A stretch of DNA of 18,656 bases from CAXSEF01 sp964236535 (GCA_964236535.1 CAXSEF010000065.1:1-18656), one strand, 5' to 3'; positions 1 through 6,683 are shown, counted from the stretch's first letter. Program-made: numbers and translations. Notes: generated from the sequence alone by a model not told the origin.

Positions 1-180
1 CATGGAAGGAGTTCTCGCACAGTGACCCATTCCGACACGGTTTGTCGTGCAGATTTCAGGCTCCAAAATGCCTGTTTGCGACGGCTCCGCTGAGGTTCGC
101 GGAAAACACCTGTTTGCCGTCATTCCAATATAGCACCGAACCTGTCCAGGAATAGCTGAAATGCCCAGCCCGCTTGAGCT
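1..180. other. Unassigned left edge, no convincing gene
   Basis: No reading frame here looks like a real protein. A 9-bp direct repeat (CCTGTTTGC) occurs at 71-79 and 109-117. An 11-bp string CGGCTCCGCTG at 82-92 also occurs in the Tn3-like inverted end at 6629-6639. The stretch could be the flank of a transposon continuing left of the window, but nothing here settles it. Confidence 0.3.
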
Positions 181-828
181 TTGATGTGGCCGTGTTCCAG
201 CTTTGTTCGCTTATGCGTACCAGAAGGCCAGTTCGTCAGTTCTGGCCTGGTGGCAGAGTTCCAGGAGGTGGAAAGCGGCAAGCGCGCTGATCGCCCGCAG
301 CTCGCCGCCGCTCTGGCCGCCTGCCGCACCCGGCGCGCCGTGCTGCTGATCGCCAAGCTCGACCGTCTCGCCCGCAACGCGCGCTTCCTGCTCTGGGTGG
401 TCGAGGGCAGCGGGGAAGCCGGCGTGGTATTTTGCGACCTGCCCACGGTGCCGGCAGGGCCGGTGGGCAAGTTTCTGGTCACGCAGATGGCGGCCGTGGC
501 CGAGTTAGAGGCCGGGCTGATCAGCCAGCGCACCCGTGCCGCCCTGGCCGTGGCCAAGGCGCGCGGGGTGAAGCTGGGCAACCCCTACTTGGTACCAGGG
601 ACGCCGGCCATGGCGGCGGTGGCTCGAGCAGCCCGCAGCCGCCAAGTGGCGGAGCGAACGATCGACGTGCTCACCATTTTGCGCCAGGTGCAGGACGAGG
701 GTGCCGGCAGCCTACGCACCATCGCCGCCGGGCTGCAGGCACGCGGAGTGCTTACGCCGGCCGGCAAGGCACACTGGTCGGCGACACAGGTGCAGCGGGT
801 GATGGACCGTACCAAAAGCCAAAAGTAA
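181..828 (+). pseudogene. Serine recombinase (resolvase/invertase type) lacking its catalytic segment
   Basis: The product carries most of a resolvase N-terminal domain and a C-terminal helix-turn-helix region. Visible signatures are VAEFQEVESGKRADRPQL, LLIAKLDRLARN (the D-R-L-x-R active-site stretch) and AKARGVKLGNP, followed by a Hin-like DNA-binding tail ending near SATQVQRVMDR. Enzymes of this family normally open with [GK]-Q/K-F-V-x-YLRVST, which holds the nucleophilic serine, then about 30 residues before VAEF. Here GQFVS runs straight into GLVAEF near base 244, so the catalytic serine and the following helix are missing while the frame stays open. It is therefore almost certainly inactive as a recombinase. 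The ATG at 181 is only the first available start and gives an unnatural N-terminus. A piece matching the missing segment lies at 2239-2340. Confidence 0.75.
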
Positions 829-874
829 TATGAAATAGATACGGTCTTGTGAAAACATATGTTGCTTAATACCG

Positions 875-1114
875 CTATTGTTTTGGGTATGTGCTCTCGT
901 AAGCTTCAAGAAGGCTTTTACCATTAACAATTACGTTGTGAAGATACGGAGTAGGAAGCCCCATTTTTGTACGTAATGTGTTTACTTGAAAGGTATTGTC
1001 GTTCCAGATAACTGTGTTTTCCGACTCAACATATATTTTTTCCTCGGGACGATCTAAAAATCTTACTTCACTTCCTTTCGGAAAACCCATTTTAAAAAAG
1101 TCAAAATTTGGGCG
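875..1114 (-). pseudogene. C-terminal fragment of an unknown AT-rich gene
   Basis: On the minus strand the last 78 or so codons read like a genuine globular domain: FDFFKMGFPKGSEVRF, then VESENTVIWNDNTFQ, then VNGKSLLEAYES. The pattern of a G-[FIV]-P-x-G-S-E-[LV]-x-F strand followed by V-x(5)-V, a W/F and a terminal GKSL resembles small C-terminal modules that I associate with restriction-linked proteins such as RAMA-type domains. That link is from memory and weak. No start codon with a ribosome site exists upstream of the Met at 1090. Beyond 1114 the frame continues but no longer looks like protein. The base composition is far more AT-rich than the neighbours, pointing to a separate origin. 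I read it as a decayed fragment. Confidence 0.4.
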
Positions 1115-1287
1115 GCGTGACAAACACAATCTCCTGCAAACTAAGTTGTAAATCCTAAGACGCTGTCTCTGAACGCCATCGCAATGGAGCTGGCTAGCTG
1201 TGGTAAGGTGTAACTCCAACGGGTTGTCGAGACCGAGTTGGACCAGCACCGATGTGAGTCGCCACCAGCCGTGCGCAGAATAGCCCC

Positions 1288-1360
1288 GCCGTGCTTCGCT
1301 TTTCCAGTGACCTGGACCGATACCGAGTGGGTGATCCTTCAGCCGCTGCTGCCACCCCGC
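1288..1360 (+). mobile_element. IS5-family transposase remnant, N-terminus with frameshift
   Basis: IS5-type transposases commonly begin with a block like YPSDLTDAEW, then LLPP. Here FSSDL is in one frame and TDTEWVILQPLLPP in the next, separated by one extra G near 1313 (CTG-GACC for CTG-ACC). After about 1360 the similarity ends abruptly, so only about 25 codons survive. No inverted ends or target duplication could be recognised. It marks an old IS insertion in this scrap region. Confidence 0.55.
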
Positions 1361-1489
1361 TTGTTTATTCGGCGCAGAATAGTAGCAAGCTGTCGCAATC
1401 CGAAACAGACGTTTCAGATTATAATACCCCGTTTGGCACGATGACACGCTGCGTTTTGACATCATTGCAATCATTGATTACAAAAGTGT

Positions 1490-1762
1490 ATGCACGCCAG
1501 CAGACATCCTGCCCCAGCCTCCATCACCATTCGCAACCTCGACCCAGCCCTCAAGGAGCGGCTGCGCGTCCGTGCCGCCCAGCATGGTCAGTCGATGGAA
1601 GCTGAAGCGCGCGTTATCCTGCAAACCGCGTTGACGCCGCAGGAGGCTACTCCTACGCGCCACCTGTATGACCGGGTCCGCGCCCGTTTTGCATCGTTGG
1701 GCGGGGTCGATCTCGAACTACCGCCGCGCGAGCTGGTCCGCGAGCCGCCCCGGTTCGACTGA
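1490..1762 (+). CDS. vapB: FitA/VapB-like ribbon-helix-helix antitoxin
   Basis: A 90-residue protein with the N-terminal signature ASITIRNLDPALKERLRVRAAQHGQSMEAEAR (residues about 10-41), typical of ribbon-helix-helix antitoxins of the FitA/StbC group. The first strand binds DNA, and the C-terminal part (ending LPPRELVREPPRFD) is of the kind that wraps around and blocks a PIN-domain toxin. The stop codon overlaps the toxin start by one base (TGATG at 1760-1764), the usual translational coupling of type II toxin-antitoxin pairs. I see no strong Shine-Dalgarno before the ATG at 1490; it is chosen because the conserved domain begins eleven codons later. By analogy it should repress its own promoter, but I could not identify an operator. 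The family call is firm; the exact subfamily name is not. Confidence 0.88.
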   Translation: MHASRHPAPASITIRNLDPALKERLRVRAAQHGQSMEAEARVILQTALTPQEATPTRHLYDRVRARFASLGGVDLELPPRELVREPPRFD

Positions 1763-2181
1763 TGCTGATGCTTGATACCAACATGCTCTCCGAGATCATG
1801 CGTCCTGAACCGGAGCGCAAAATTGCGGAGTGGATTCTCCGCCAGCCATCCGATGAGCTGTTCACCGCCGCCGTATGCCAGGCAGAAATCCTCTCCGGCC
1901 TTGCCATCATGCCGAACGGGCGTCGCCGCTCCGATCTGGAAGAGGCCGCGCGCGCCATGTTCGCTGACGACTTCGACGGTCGCATCCTGCCTTTCGACAC
2001 CAAGGCCGCTTCGGCCTACGCCGAGGTGTTTGCAGCGCGCCGGAAGGTTGGGCGTCCGAGCGGGACCATCGATCTCATGCTGGCCGCAATTGCGCGCGCG
2101 CAGGGGGCGAGCATTGTCACTCGCAACGTGGCCGACTTCGAGGGCGTAGGCCTGCCGATCGTCAACCCGTGGGACGAGTAG
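1762..2181 (+). CDS. vapC: VapC/FitB-like PIN-domain ribonuclease toxin
   Basis: A 139-residue PIN-domain protein, the usual length for VapC. The acidic residues expected to hold the catalytic metal are all visible: D5 in MLDTNMLSE, E42 in CQAEILSGL, D104 in TIDLMLAA and D125 in RNVADFEG. Members of this family cleave specific structured RNAs, often tRNA, when the labile antitoxin is lost, so the pair acts as a plasmid addiction or stress module in the cytoplasm. It is translated from the ATG overlapping the antitoxin stop; MLMLDTN offers a second in-frame ATG two codons on. No truncation or missing key residue is seen. The flanks on both sides are gene debris, so this operon looks like a selected survivor in a decaying region. 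Confidence 0.92.
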   Translation: MLMLDTNMLSEIMRPEPERKIAEWILRQPSDELFTAAVCQAEILSGLAIMPNGRRRSDLEEAARAMFADDFDGRILPFDTKAASAYAEVFAARRKVGRPSGTIDLMLAAIARAQGASIVTRNVADFEGVGLPIVNPWDE

Positions 2182-2238
2182 CCGCTCCGACAACTCGTTT
2201 GCAAAGACGCCCCCACGACCGGGCCTAAGCCAGGGTAG

Positions 2239-2340
2239 TTCGTCGCCTACCTTCGTGTCAGCACCGACAGTCAGGACCGATCCGGGCTCGGCCTTGAGGC
2301 GCAGCGCCAAGCCATTGCCGCCGACGTCGCGCAGATCGGG
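2239..2340 (+). pseudogene. Serine recombinase N-terminal catalytic fragment
   Basis: This piece reads FVAYLRVSTDSQDRSGLGLE then AQRQAIAADVAQIGGT, which is the first strand, catalytic serine (in RVSTDSQ) and first helices of a large-serine/resolvase-type recombinase. It is preceded directly by a TAG at 2236-2238 where the family usually has Gly-Lys or Gly-Gln. After about 2340 the frame stays open for some 40 codons but leaves the family and ends at a TAA near 2444. There is no start codon, so it is not expressed as such. It holds precisely the part that is absent from the recombinase at 181-828, about 2 kb away in the same orientation but on the wrong side. Confidence 0.8.
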
Positions 2341-2429
2341 GGCACGTCGGCCGCGATCTCCGACGTCATGTGCATGTTGACGATCGTAGGGGCCTTCTCG
2401 GGCATGTCGTCTTCTAGGCTCAGATTGCC

Positions 2430-2545
2430 TTACCAGGTAATTTAAGTTACCGGATAATAATACGTTCCATGGAGAATTTTGCATCAAGCTTGACACGATA
2501 ACCGGATATAAAGGAATATCCGGTTATATAAATTACCAGATTAGA
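2430..2545. repeat. Partition-site repeats upstream of parA, with a perfect 12-bp inverted repeat
   Basis: A perfect inverted repeat ATAACCGGATAT (2498-2509) and ATATCCGGTTAT (2516-2527) is separated by 6 bp. Related half-sites occur as TTACCAGGTAA (2430-2440, itself palindromic), TTACCGGATAA (2448-2458) and TTACCAGATTA (2533-2543). Such arrays in front of a parA operon are typical of centromere-like sites and of operators used for autoregulation. Which role applies cannot be read from the sequence. Confidence 0.75.
2490..2519 (+). promoter_or_regulatory. Candidate parA promoter overlapped by the inverted repeat
   Basis: A consensus -35 box TTGACA lies at 2490-2495, three bases before the 12-bp inverted repeat. 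The -10 is poor: GAATAT at 2514-2519 gives an 18-bp spacer. If this is the promoter, a protein bound to the inverted repeat would sit between -35 and -10 and shut it off, the normal arrangement for partition operons that regulate themselves. Confidence 0.4.
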
Positions 2546-2552
2546 GGCTCAG

Positions 2553-3215
2553 ATGCCTGTTGTTGTTGTCGCTTCCCCTAAAGGTGGATCGGGAAAATCC
2601 ACCACCTCTGTCATCCTCGGCACCGAGCTGGCGCATGCAGGCGCATACGTAACAATGCTCGACTGTGACCCCAACCGATCTCTAACCCTGTGGGCGGAGC
2701 GCGGCACCCTGCCTCCCGGCATTACTGTCCTGTCCGACATCGGCGAGTCCGACATCATTAAAGCCATCAACAAGCACGATGCAGACAGCAGCGTCGTCAT
2801 CGTCGATCTCGAAGGGGTGGCCTCCCGCCTAGTGTCACGCGCCATCAGTCACGCAGACCTCGTGCTCACTCCCATGCGGGCCACGACGTTGGACGCCACC
2901 ATCGGCATCCGTACACTTGGCCTTATCGCAGAGGAGGAGGAGGCGCTTAAGCGGCCGATCCGCCATGCCATCGTTTTCACGATGACGCGGAGTATCGAGT
3001 CAAAGCAGCACCGTGCCATTGAGAAATCACTAGCAGCGCAAGGCGTCGATATCGTGCGGCCCGCTTTGATGGAACGGGCCGCCTTCTCGGCCTTATTCGA
3101 GTTTGGCGGTGACCTCCGCACCATCCCGGCGCAAGGGCGCATGGAACCGGCCGTCGAGAACGCCGCCGCCTTCGGCCGGGCTGTTTTTAAACGTCTGACT
3201 GAGAAAGCGTCATGA
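2553..3215 (+). CDS. parA: ParA-family partition ATPase
   Basis: A 220-residue deviant-Walker ATPase. The deviant Walker A motif KGGSGKST spans residues 10-17 with the signature first lysine, DCDP follows at about 37-40, and VVIVDLEG supplies the Walker B-like strand. Short ParA proteins of this size (type Ib) lack an N-terminal DNA-binding domain and leave repression to their small partner. Their role is to use ATP-dependent nucleoid binding to position plasmid copies before cell division. The ATG at 2553 is preceded by GAGG at 2544-2547. The stop overlaps the next gene (ATGA at 3212-3215), so the two are one operon. The repeats just upstream fit its cognate site. The protein looks complete, with no odd residues in the motifs. 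Confidence 0.93.
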   Translation: MPVVVVASPKGGSGKSTTSVILGTELAHAGAYVTMLDCDPNRSLTLWAERGTLPPGITVLSDIGESDIIKAINKHDADSSVVIVDLEGVASRLVSRAISHADLVLTPMRATTLDATIGIRTLGLIAEEEEALKRPIRHAIVFTMTRSIESKQHRAIEKSLAAQGVDIVRPALMERAAFSALFEFGGDLRTIPAQGRMEPAVENAAAFGRAVFKRLTEKAS

Positions 3216-3514
3216 GCCAGGATGAACCCTCTGCCTTCGCCATCGACATCGGCGCTCTACGTAGTCGCACGAAGGACAGCACACGCGCCGCTATTGAAAA
3301 GGTTGACCAGGTGGGCGCGGAGCATGGCTTCGTCACTCGCGAGCCAACTGGCAAACGAGGCCGCAAGCCAAGCCCACGCACCGGCCAGGTACATGCCAAG
3401 GTAATGCCACATGTTGCCGAAGAGATCGGTGAGGAAGCTCGCCGTCGGGGTGTCCAGCAAGGCGTGGTCATCGAGGAGGCGTGGGCGCTCTATCGTCGGG
3501 AAAATAAGGGATAG
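3212..3514 (+). CDS. Small partition partner of ParA (ParB-like role)
   Basis: A 100-residue basic protein translated from an ATG overlapping the parA stop. The N-terminal half is rich in charged residues, with a KRGRKPSPR stretch near residues 48-57 that resembles DNA-contacting or disordered basic arms. The C-terminal part (HAKVMPHVAEEIGEEARRRG, then VQQGVVIEEAWALYRRENKG) looks like a strand followed by two helices, compatible with a ribbon-helix-helix fold. In type Ib partition systems exactly this position is held by a small DNA-binding protein that binds the repeats and stimulates ParA. I infer that role from position, size and fold pattern; there is no recognisable ParB nuclease-like domain. 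It runs convergently into rep, 29 bp away, with no clear terminator between them. Confidence 0.75.
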   Translation: MSQDEPSAFAIDIGALRSRTKDSTRAAIEKVDQVGAEHGFVTREPTGKRGRKPSPRTGQVHAKVMPHVAEEIGEEARRRGVQQGVVIEEAWALYRRENKG

Positions 3515-3543
3515 GGTGACGTAACTACAATATTTTCAAAGTA

Positions 3544-4377
3544 TTAGCCGTTAAGAAGGGTAGGGATGAGGCTTTCCGCCGTTCCTCGGATGCGCGCCCG
3601 ACGCCCGACCTTAGAGCGTCCCAACTCGGCCTGCACCTTATCCCACTGATCCGGGTCTTTCAGTTCCCAACGCAGTCGGAAGCCGGTCAATGTGCCGCGC
3701 TGCTGTCCGCCCTGGCGAACCGGCTCGACTAACAAATCGAAATCAGACAAAGCATTGATTTCCTCCACGGCTGGAGTAAGTGCAGTTTGTTTAAATTGTG
3801 CAAAACCTTTTAATTTATCAGAAGGCACACTTAGAACTTCCCTGAATTCCTCTACCGATAACATTTCCTCAGTTCGGGTAAGATTGCGCCGTAAACAGAG
3901 CGCCTCATACAAAGCCAAAGCGTACTTAGTAGAGAAAGCAAACATAACGTGCGGTTTTATTCTTCCCCAATACTGTGATTGCTGTAGGATGTCGCGCATG
4001 GTAGGCGAGAAAGAATAGCGCAATTCGCCTTGAGGATGATCTTCATCGTCAGTCGTCGTGGTATCTGACAAGAGAGCTGTCCGGCGAGTGGCTTTGCTTC
4101 CTTTACTGTCGCGGGTCGGCACCAGCACCAGCGTCGTCATTAGCCGCTCGATGCTGTCGCGCACACGTTCGCCCCCTCGATGTGTAGGGCTGCGAAGGTG
4201 CCGCATTGGCATGACGTGCTCGACGTTGGCGGCAATATGTTCGCCCGCATGGCGGATGAGAAGATTGAGGACACGTCGATCATGAAGGGTAAGCGCCGAT
4301 GACTGGCGCACCTCTATCATCTCGCCTGCTTTGACGATGCCATCAAGGTTGTGGCGCTGTGCAACTGTCTTGCCCAT
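3544..4377 (-). CDS. rep: Rep_3-family plasmid replication initiator
   Basis: A 277-residue initiator of the Rep_3 (RepB/RepE-like) family, built of two winged-helix domains. Recognisable parts are the opening VKAGEMIEVRQSSALTLHDR, where the family has a conserved start of the first domain, the RVRDSIERLMTT region, the FSTKYALALYEALCLR helix, and the second-domain stretch LSVEEFREVLSV, then FKQTALTPAVEEIN. Monomers bind iterons to open the origin; dimers usually bind an operator before the gene. Both kinds of site are visible just upstream on this strand (4386-4424 and 4438-4587). A purine-rich GGAAG sits directly before the ATG at 4377. The middle of the gene is more AT-rich than neighbouring genes. 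It appears intact. Confidence 0.93.
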   Translation of the reverse strand: MGKTVAQRHNLDGIVKAGEMIEVRQSSALTLHDRRVLNLLIRHAGEHIAANVEHVMPMRHLRSPTHRGGERVRDSIERLMTTLVLVPTRDSKGSKATRRTALLSDTTTTDDEDHPQGELRYSFSPTMRDILQQSQYWGRIKPHVMFAFSTKYALALYEALCLRRNLTRTEEMLSVEEFREVLSVPSDKLKGFAQFKQTALTPAVEEINALSDFDLLVEPVRQGGQQRGTLTGFRLRWELKDPDQWDKVQAELGRSKVGRRARIRGTAESLIPTLLNG

Positions 4378-4385
4378 CCTTCCTT

Positions 4386-4424
4386 CGTAAGAGCTAACGT
4401 AAGCTCGTGCAACCGACTTCTTAC
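4386..4424 (-). promoter_or_regulatory. Candidate rep operator with inverted iteron cores
   Basis: Just before the rep start, CGTAAGAG (4386-4393) and CTTCTTAC (4417-4424) face each other. Both resemble the CTTACGA core of the iterons, one inverted. Between them GAGCTAACGTAAGCTC (4391-4406) is an imperfect 16-bp palindrome. Rep_3 dimers commonly repress rep through an inverted repeat sharing part of the iteron, so this is a plausible operator. The match is short and the call is an inference. Confidence 0.45.
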
Positions 4425-4437
4425 ACTACGGGCTTGG

Positions 4438-4587
4438 CCCCCCAATTTCTTATAATAGGCGTACCCAAGCGCACTTGTTGTGGATAAGTGAATCAGGTGG
4501 CCCCCCAATTCCTTACGATAATCCCCCCAATGGGTTACGATCACTCCCCCCAATTTCTTACGATAGCCCCCCCAATTCCTTATAATA
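4438..4587. repeat. oriV: Iteron array of the replication origin, five copies
   Basis: Five direct repeats of about 20 bp start at 4438, 4501, 4523, 4546 and 4568, with consensus CCCCCCAATTYCTTAYRATA. Copies 2 to 5 lie 22 or 23 bp apart, i.e. two helical turns, so the initiator would bind the same DNA face; copy 1 is 63 bp further left, near the rep promoter. Copy 3 (4523-4542) is the most divergent (AATGGGTTACGATC). The array sits upstream of rep in the standard iteron-plasmid arrangement. Confidence 0.92.
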
Positions 4588-4695
4588 AGCGCCGTAAGAT
4601 ATTGATTTTAATAATGAATTTTGCCCCTGAACTTAAAGAAATTAATTAGAGAACTTAAGAGAACAGATTCACACCCTCGGCGTTTCTGTGGATAA
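4479..4695. other. Origin opening region: AT-rich repeats and DnaA boxes
   Basis: Perfect 9-bp DnaA boxes (TGTGGATAA, reverse complement TTATCCACA) occur at 4479-4487, between iterons 1 and 2, and at 4687-4695. Between the last iteron and the second box is an AT-rich stretch with a repeated GAACTTAARAGAA-type motif at 4629-4640 and 4651-4663, again 22 bp apart. This is where strand opening would be expected. From 4696 to 4840 there is no gene. Confidence 0.8.
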
Positions 4696-4746
4696 CACGT
4701 GAAGCGCCTATGGAACATATCCGCCCGGCAGCCACACCGAGAACCT

Positions 4747-4772
4747 GATCAGGACGAAGAAGCCTCCTGATC
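4747..4772. other. Hairpin between origin and traG remnant
   Basis: GATCAGGA (4747-4754) and TCCTGATC (4765-4772) can form an 8-bp stem with a 10-nt loop. It lies downstream of the truncated traG on the minus strand and could end transcription there before it enters the origin, but no T-run follows on either strand, so a terminator role is only possible. Confidence 0.3.
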
Positions 4773-4840
4773 GGTGGCAATCATCAAACAAGGCAGGCAG
4801 GAAGAGGCTGACACGAGGGTGCGGCCTGCATCCTTGTGCC

Positions 4841-5878
4841 TCACTCGGCAGCGTGGGGCGGGTGCATAGGGTTGGCATCGAAGCGACCGGCATAAGCAGG
4901 ATCGGTGAGATAGCTGATGCGATTCAGCAGGTAAGGCGGCTCACCGGAGACGAGCACGATGGGTCGGGTGGGACCGAGGCGCATGACCTCATCGGGGGTG
5001 AGAAGGAAGCGGCCGTGCAGGTGCTCCCCGGTGCCGCTGGAGGTGGTGTTCGGCTTGAAGATACCGCTGCTCGACGTGGAGGCGGTTTGCGTGACGTAGC
5101 GGATGGTCTCTTGGCCGAGAGCGTCGGAGAGATACCGGGCGGTGTCGAAGTCCGCAGTGCCGAAGAACTGCTGGGAGGTGTTGGCCAGGAAGCTCTGCCA
5201 GCGGGGATAGACCGCCTTGAGCTGGGAGAGATCCTGGACGAACAGCCAGAGCTGGACGCCATAGCCCCGCAGGAGGGTCACACTGTCCGCCAGGCGGTCC
5301 ATGTGCCCGAGCTGGCCGAACTCATCGAGGAAGAACGCCACTCGCTGTACAGGCTTCCCAGGAGCCGCTGTGACCCCGTCCAGGGCCAGGCCGACGAACC
5401 CGCGTACGAAGCCCAGGCAAGCGCGCAGCCGGTCTGGCGGAACGGCGAGGTAGACCGTCATCGGGCGGCGCTTGAGATCGGCTAGGGAGAAGTCCGAGCG
5501 GGCCAGGACGGCGCAGAGCCGGGGATCGTCCAGCCAAGCGGTATGGCGCACCACGGTAGACAGCACCGAGCCCCGCTCGCGCTCCGGTCGGTTGAGGTGC
5601 CCTGCCGCGGCGCGAGCAGGGATACGCTGGCCAGCCTCAGGATCGGCCTGCATGGCGGTGAAGGTGGCCGCCAGGTCGTCGGCCGGAGCGGTGACGATGC
5701 GGCGCAGCTCGGCCATGGTACGCCGCTCGACGGGCAAACCGGCAACGTAGATCAGCAGGCCGCGCAGCAGCTCGCGAGCTGTGTCGGTCCAGTGGGAGTC
5801 TGCTTCCTTACCCTCAACAGCGATCAGCATGTCAGCGAGGCCGGCGGCGCGGCTGACCACGTCGGGGGAGTCGGGGTC
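4841..5878 (-). pseudogene. traG: TraG/VirD4-type coupling protein, 5'-truncated
   Basis: About 345 codons of the C-terminal two thirds of a type IV coupling protein, the inner-membrane ATPase that hands the relaxase-DNA complex to the mating channel. Visible are AALADMLI-like VSRAAGLADMLIAVEGKE, SHWTDTARELLRGLLIYVAG, the Walker B strand VAFFLDEFGQLGHM, LRGYGVQLWLFVQDLSQL and QQFFGTADFDTARYLSDALG. The Walker A loop and the N-terminal membrane helices are absent. Homology starts at PDVVSRAA, directly after the end of the Tn3-like repeat at 5879, so the truncation coincides with that element. The open frame continues rightward through the repeat but that part is not traG. The remnant is on the same strand as traC and traD, in the order traC-traD-traG known from Ti-type plasmids, but 3.4 kb away. 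It cannot be a working coupling protein. Confidence 0.88.
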
Positions 5879-5916
5879 GGGGGTCCGGTAGCAGCGGAAC
5901 CGAAAATGCATTCCAG
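5879..5916 (+). repeat. Left 38-bp terminal inverted repeat, Tn3-like
   Basis: Reads inward from GGGGGTCCGGTAGCAGCGGA to CGAAAATGCATTCCAG. It matches the right end at 34 of 38 positions, with differences at positions 5, 21, 28 and 35. The outer end abuts the traG remnant. Confidence 0.72.
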
Positions 5917-6002
5917 CCGGCAGGCGACCGTAGCGCCACTTCCGCCTTATTGCAGACTCTGAAGCGAGAGGTATCCTGCCGGTATAAGCAGGAGTGACGA
6001 AG

Positions 6003-6461
6003 TTGGATCTTGGGAAGTCGATCGAGCAATATTTAGCGACGAACATATTCTACATTCTACCAACGGCTCTGGCTTGGATATTTTTTATTGAAGTTTTCAA
6101 ACAAATTCTTAAGAACCATAATTATGTAGACATCACGGTTGAGCGTGTGGAACGTTTACTTAGTAAAAATAAAAGTGCCGCAGTGTTAGCCGCATTAGTT
6201 TTTCTCGCTATCGCTTATCGGACTGTCTTTCGTCATTCTAACAGCGCTAGCTTTGATATTGCACTGATTGTTATCGTTGGATTATTAAGTATATCGTTGT
6301 TTGCCGCCACTAGAGTGCCTCAGTGGGGAAAATCGGCTTTCGGGACGGGTTCATGGTTTGAGACTGCACTCACTGCATGGATGATGATGCTTTTTGCATT
6401 ATTCATCGTGTATTCAACGCTCGGATTGATAATCCACTTTTTTCCCAACGTGTTGAACTAG
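6003..6461 (+). CDS. Small polytopic membrane protein of unknown function
   Basis: About 152 residues with roughly four hydrophobic segments: ATNIFYILPTALAWIFFIEVF near the N-terminus, AAVLAALVFLAIAY and DIALIVIVGLLSISLFAATR in the middle, and WMMMLFALFIVYSTLGLIIHFF at the end. A basic, amphipathic stretch (TVERVERLLSKNK) sits between the first two. No family is recognised. The gene is much more AT-rich than anything around it and is the only gene within the Tn3-like ends, so it is probable passenger cargo. I prefer the TTG at 6003 because AGGAG (5990-5994) is then 8 nt upstream; the GTG at 5994 overlaps that AGGAG and would have no ribosome site. A weak promoter (TTGCAG at 5950-5955, TATCCT at 5972-5977, 16-bp spacer) lies just before it. 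Confidence 0.65.
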   Translation: MDLGKSIEQYLATNIFYILPTALAWIFFIEVFKQILKNHNYVDITVERVERLLSKNKSAAVLAALVFLAIAYRTVFRHSNSASFDIALIVIVGLLSISLFAATRVPQWGKSAFGTGSWFETALTAWMMMLFALFIVYSTLGLIIHFFPNVLN

Positions 6462-6614
6462 CTCCGCTCATCACACCCCACGAGCTTATAGCTCCATTGG
6501 GTAGACCACAGCGACACGTCAGCGTGGAACACATTATGCGCGCCACTAGGGTTATTCTGGCTTTCTGGAACGGTATCAGTTCCAAGGTCTAGACCCTCTT
6601 GGAGCACGATCGTT

Positions 6615-6652
6615 CTGAAATGCAGTTTCGGCTCCGCTGCTACCGGAACCCC
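6615..6652 (-). repeat. Right 38-bp terminal inverted repeat, Tn3-like
   Basis: Read on the minus strand it runs from GGGGTTCCGGTAGCAGCGGA to CGAAACTGCATTTCAG. Its outer end lies 31 bp before the iterons of the second origin remnant. Confidence 0.72.
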
Positions 6653-6683
6653 GATTCAGTCAGGTTCAAAGGCGAACCGACAA

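Larger units (their letters stand above)
5879..6652. mobile_element. 774-bp element with Tn3-like 38-bp inverted ends and no transposase
   Basis: The two ends are 38 bp long, inverted, and identical at 34 positions by my alignment. Both start with GGGG and hold CAGCGGA-x-CCGAAA near the middle, closely resembling Tn3-family ends such as Tn3 itself (GGGGT, CAGTGGAACGAAAA). The interior holds a single AT-rich gene for a membrane protein and no transposase or resolvase, so any movement would need a Tn3-type transposase supplied from elsewhere. The 5 bp outside each end differ (GGGTC left, GATTC right), so no target duplication remains. That fits later deletion or recombination at one end. Its left end interrupts traG. 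Confidence 0.68.

Noticed and set aside
82..92. CGGCTCCGCTG at the left edge, shared with the Tn3-like inverted end at 6629-6639, as a possible third transposon end
   Set aside because: Only 11 bp match in a row; AAATGC and GTTT nearby also fit loosely but spacing differs and GGGG is missing at the expected place.
875..1474. A 199-codon minus-strand gene across the whole interval
   Set aside because: Only the last 78 codons look like protein; the upstream part crosses an IS5 remnant on the other strand and lacks protein character.
1588..2496. A 302-codon minus-strand frame opposite vapBC
   Set aside because: It is the antisense shadow of vapBC and the recombinase fragment; no family features and a His/Arg/Gly-rich composition typical of shadows.
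6567..6582. GGAAC/GTTCC hairpin after the passenger gene as a terminator
   Set aside because: Stem of only 5 bp and no T-run.
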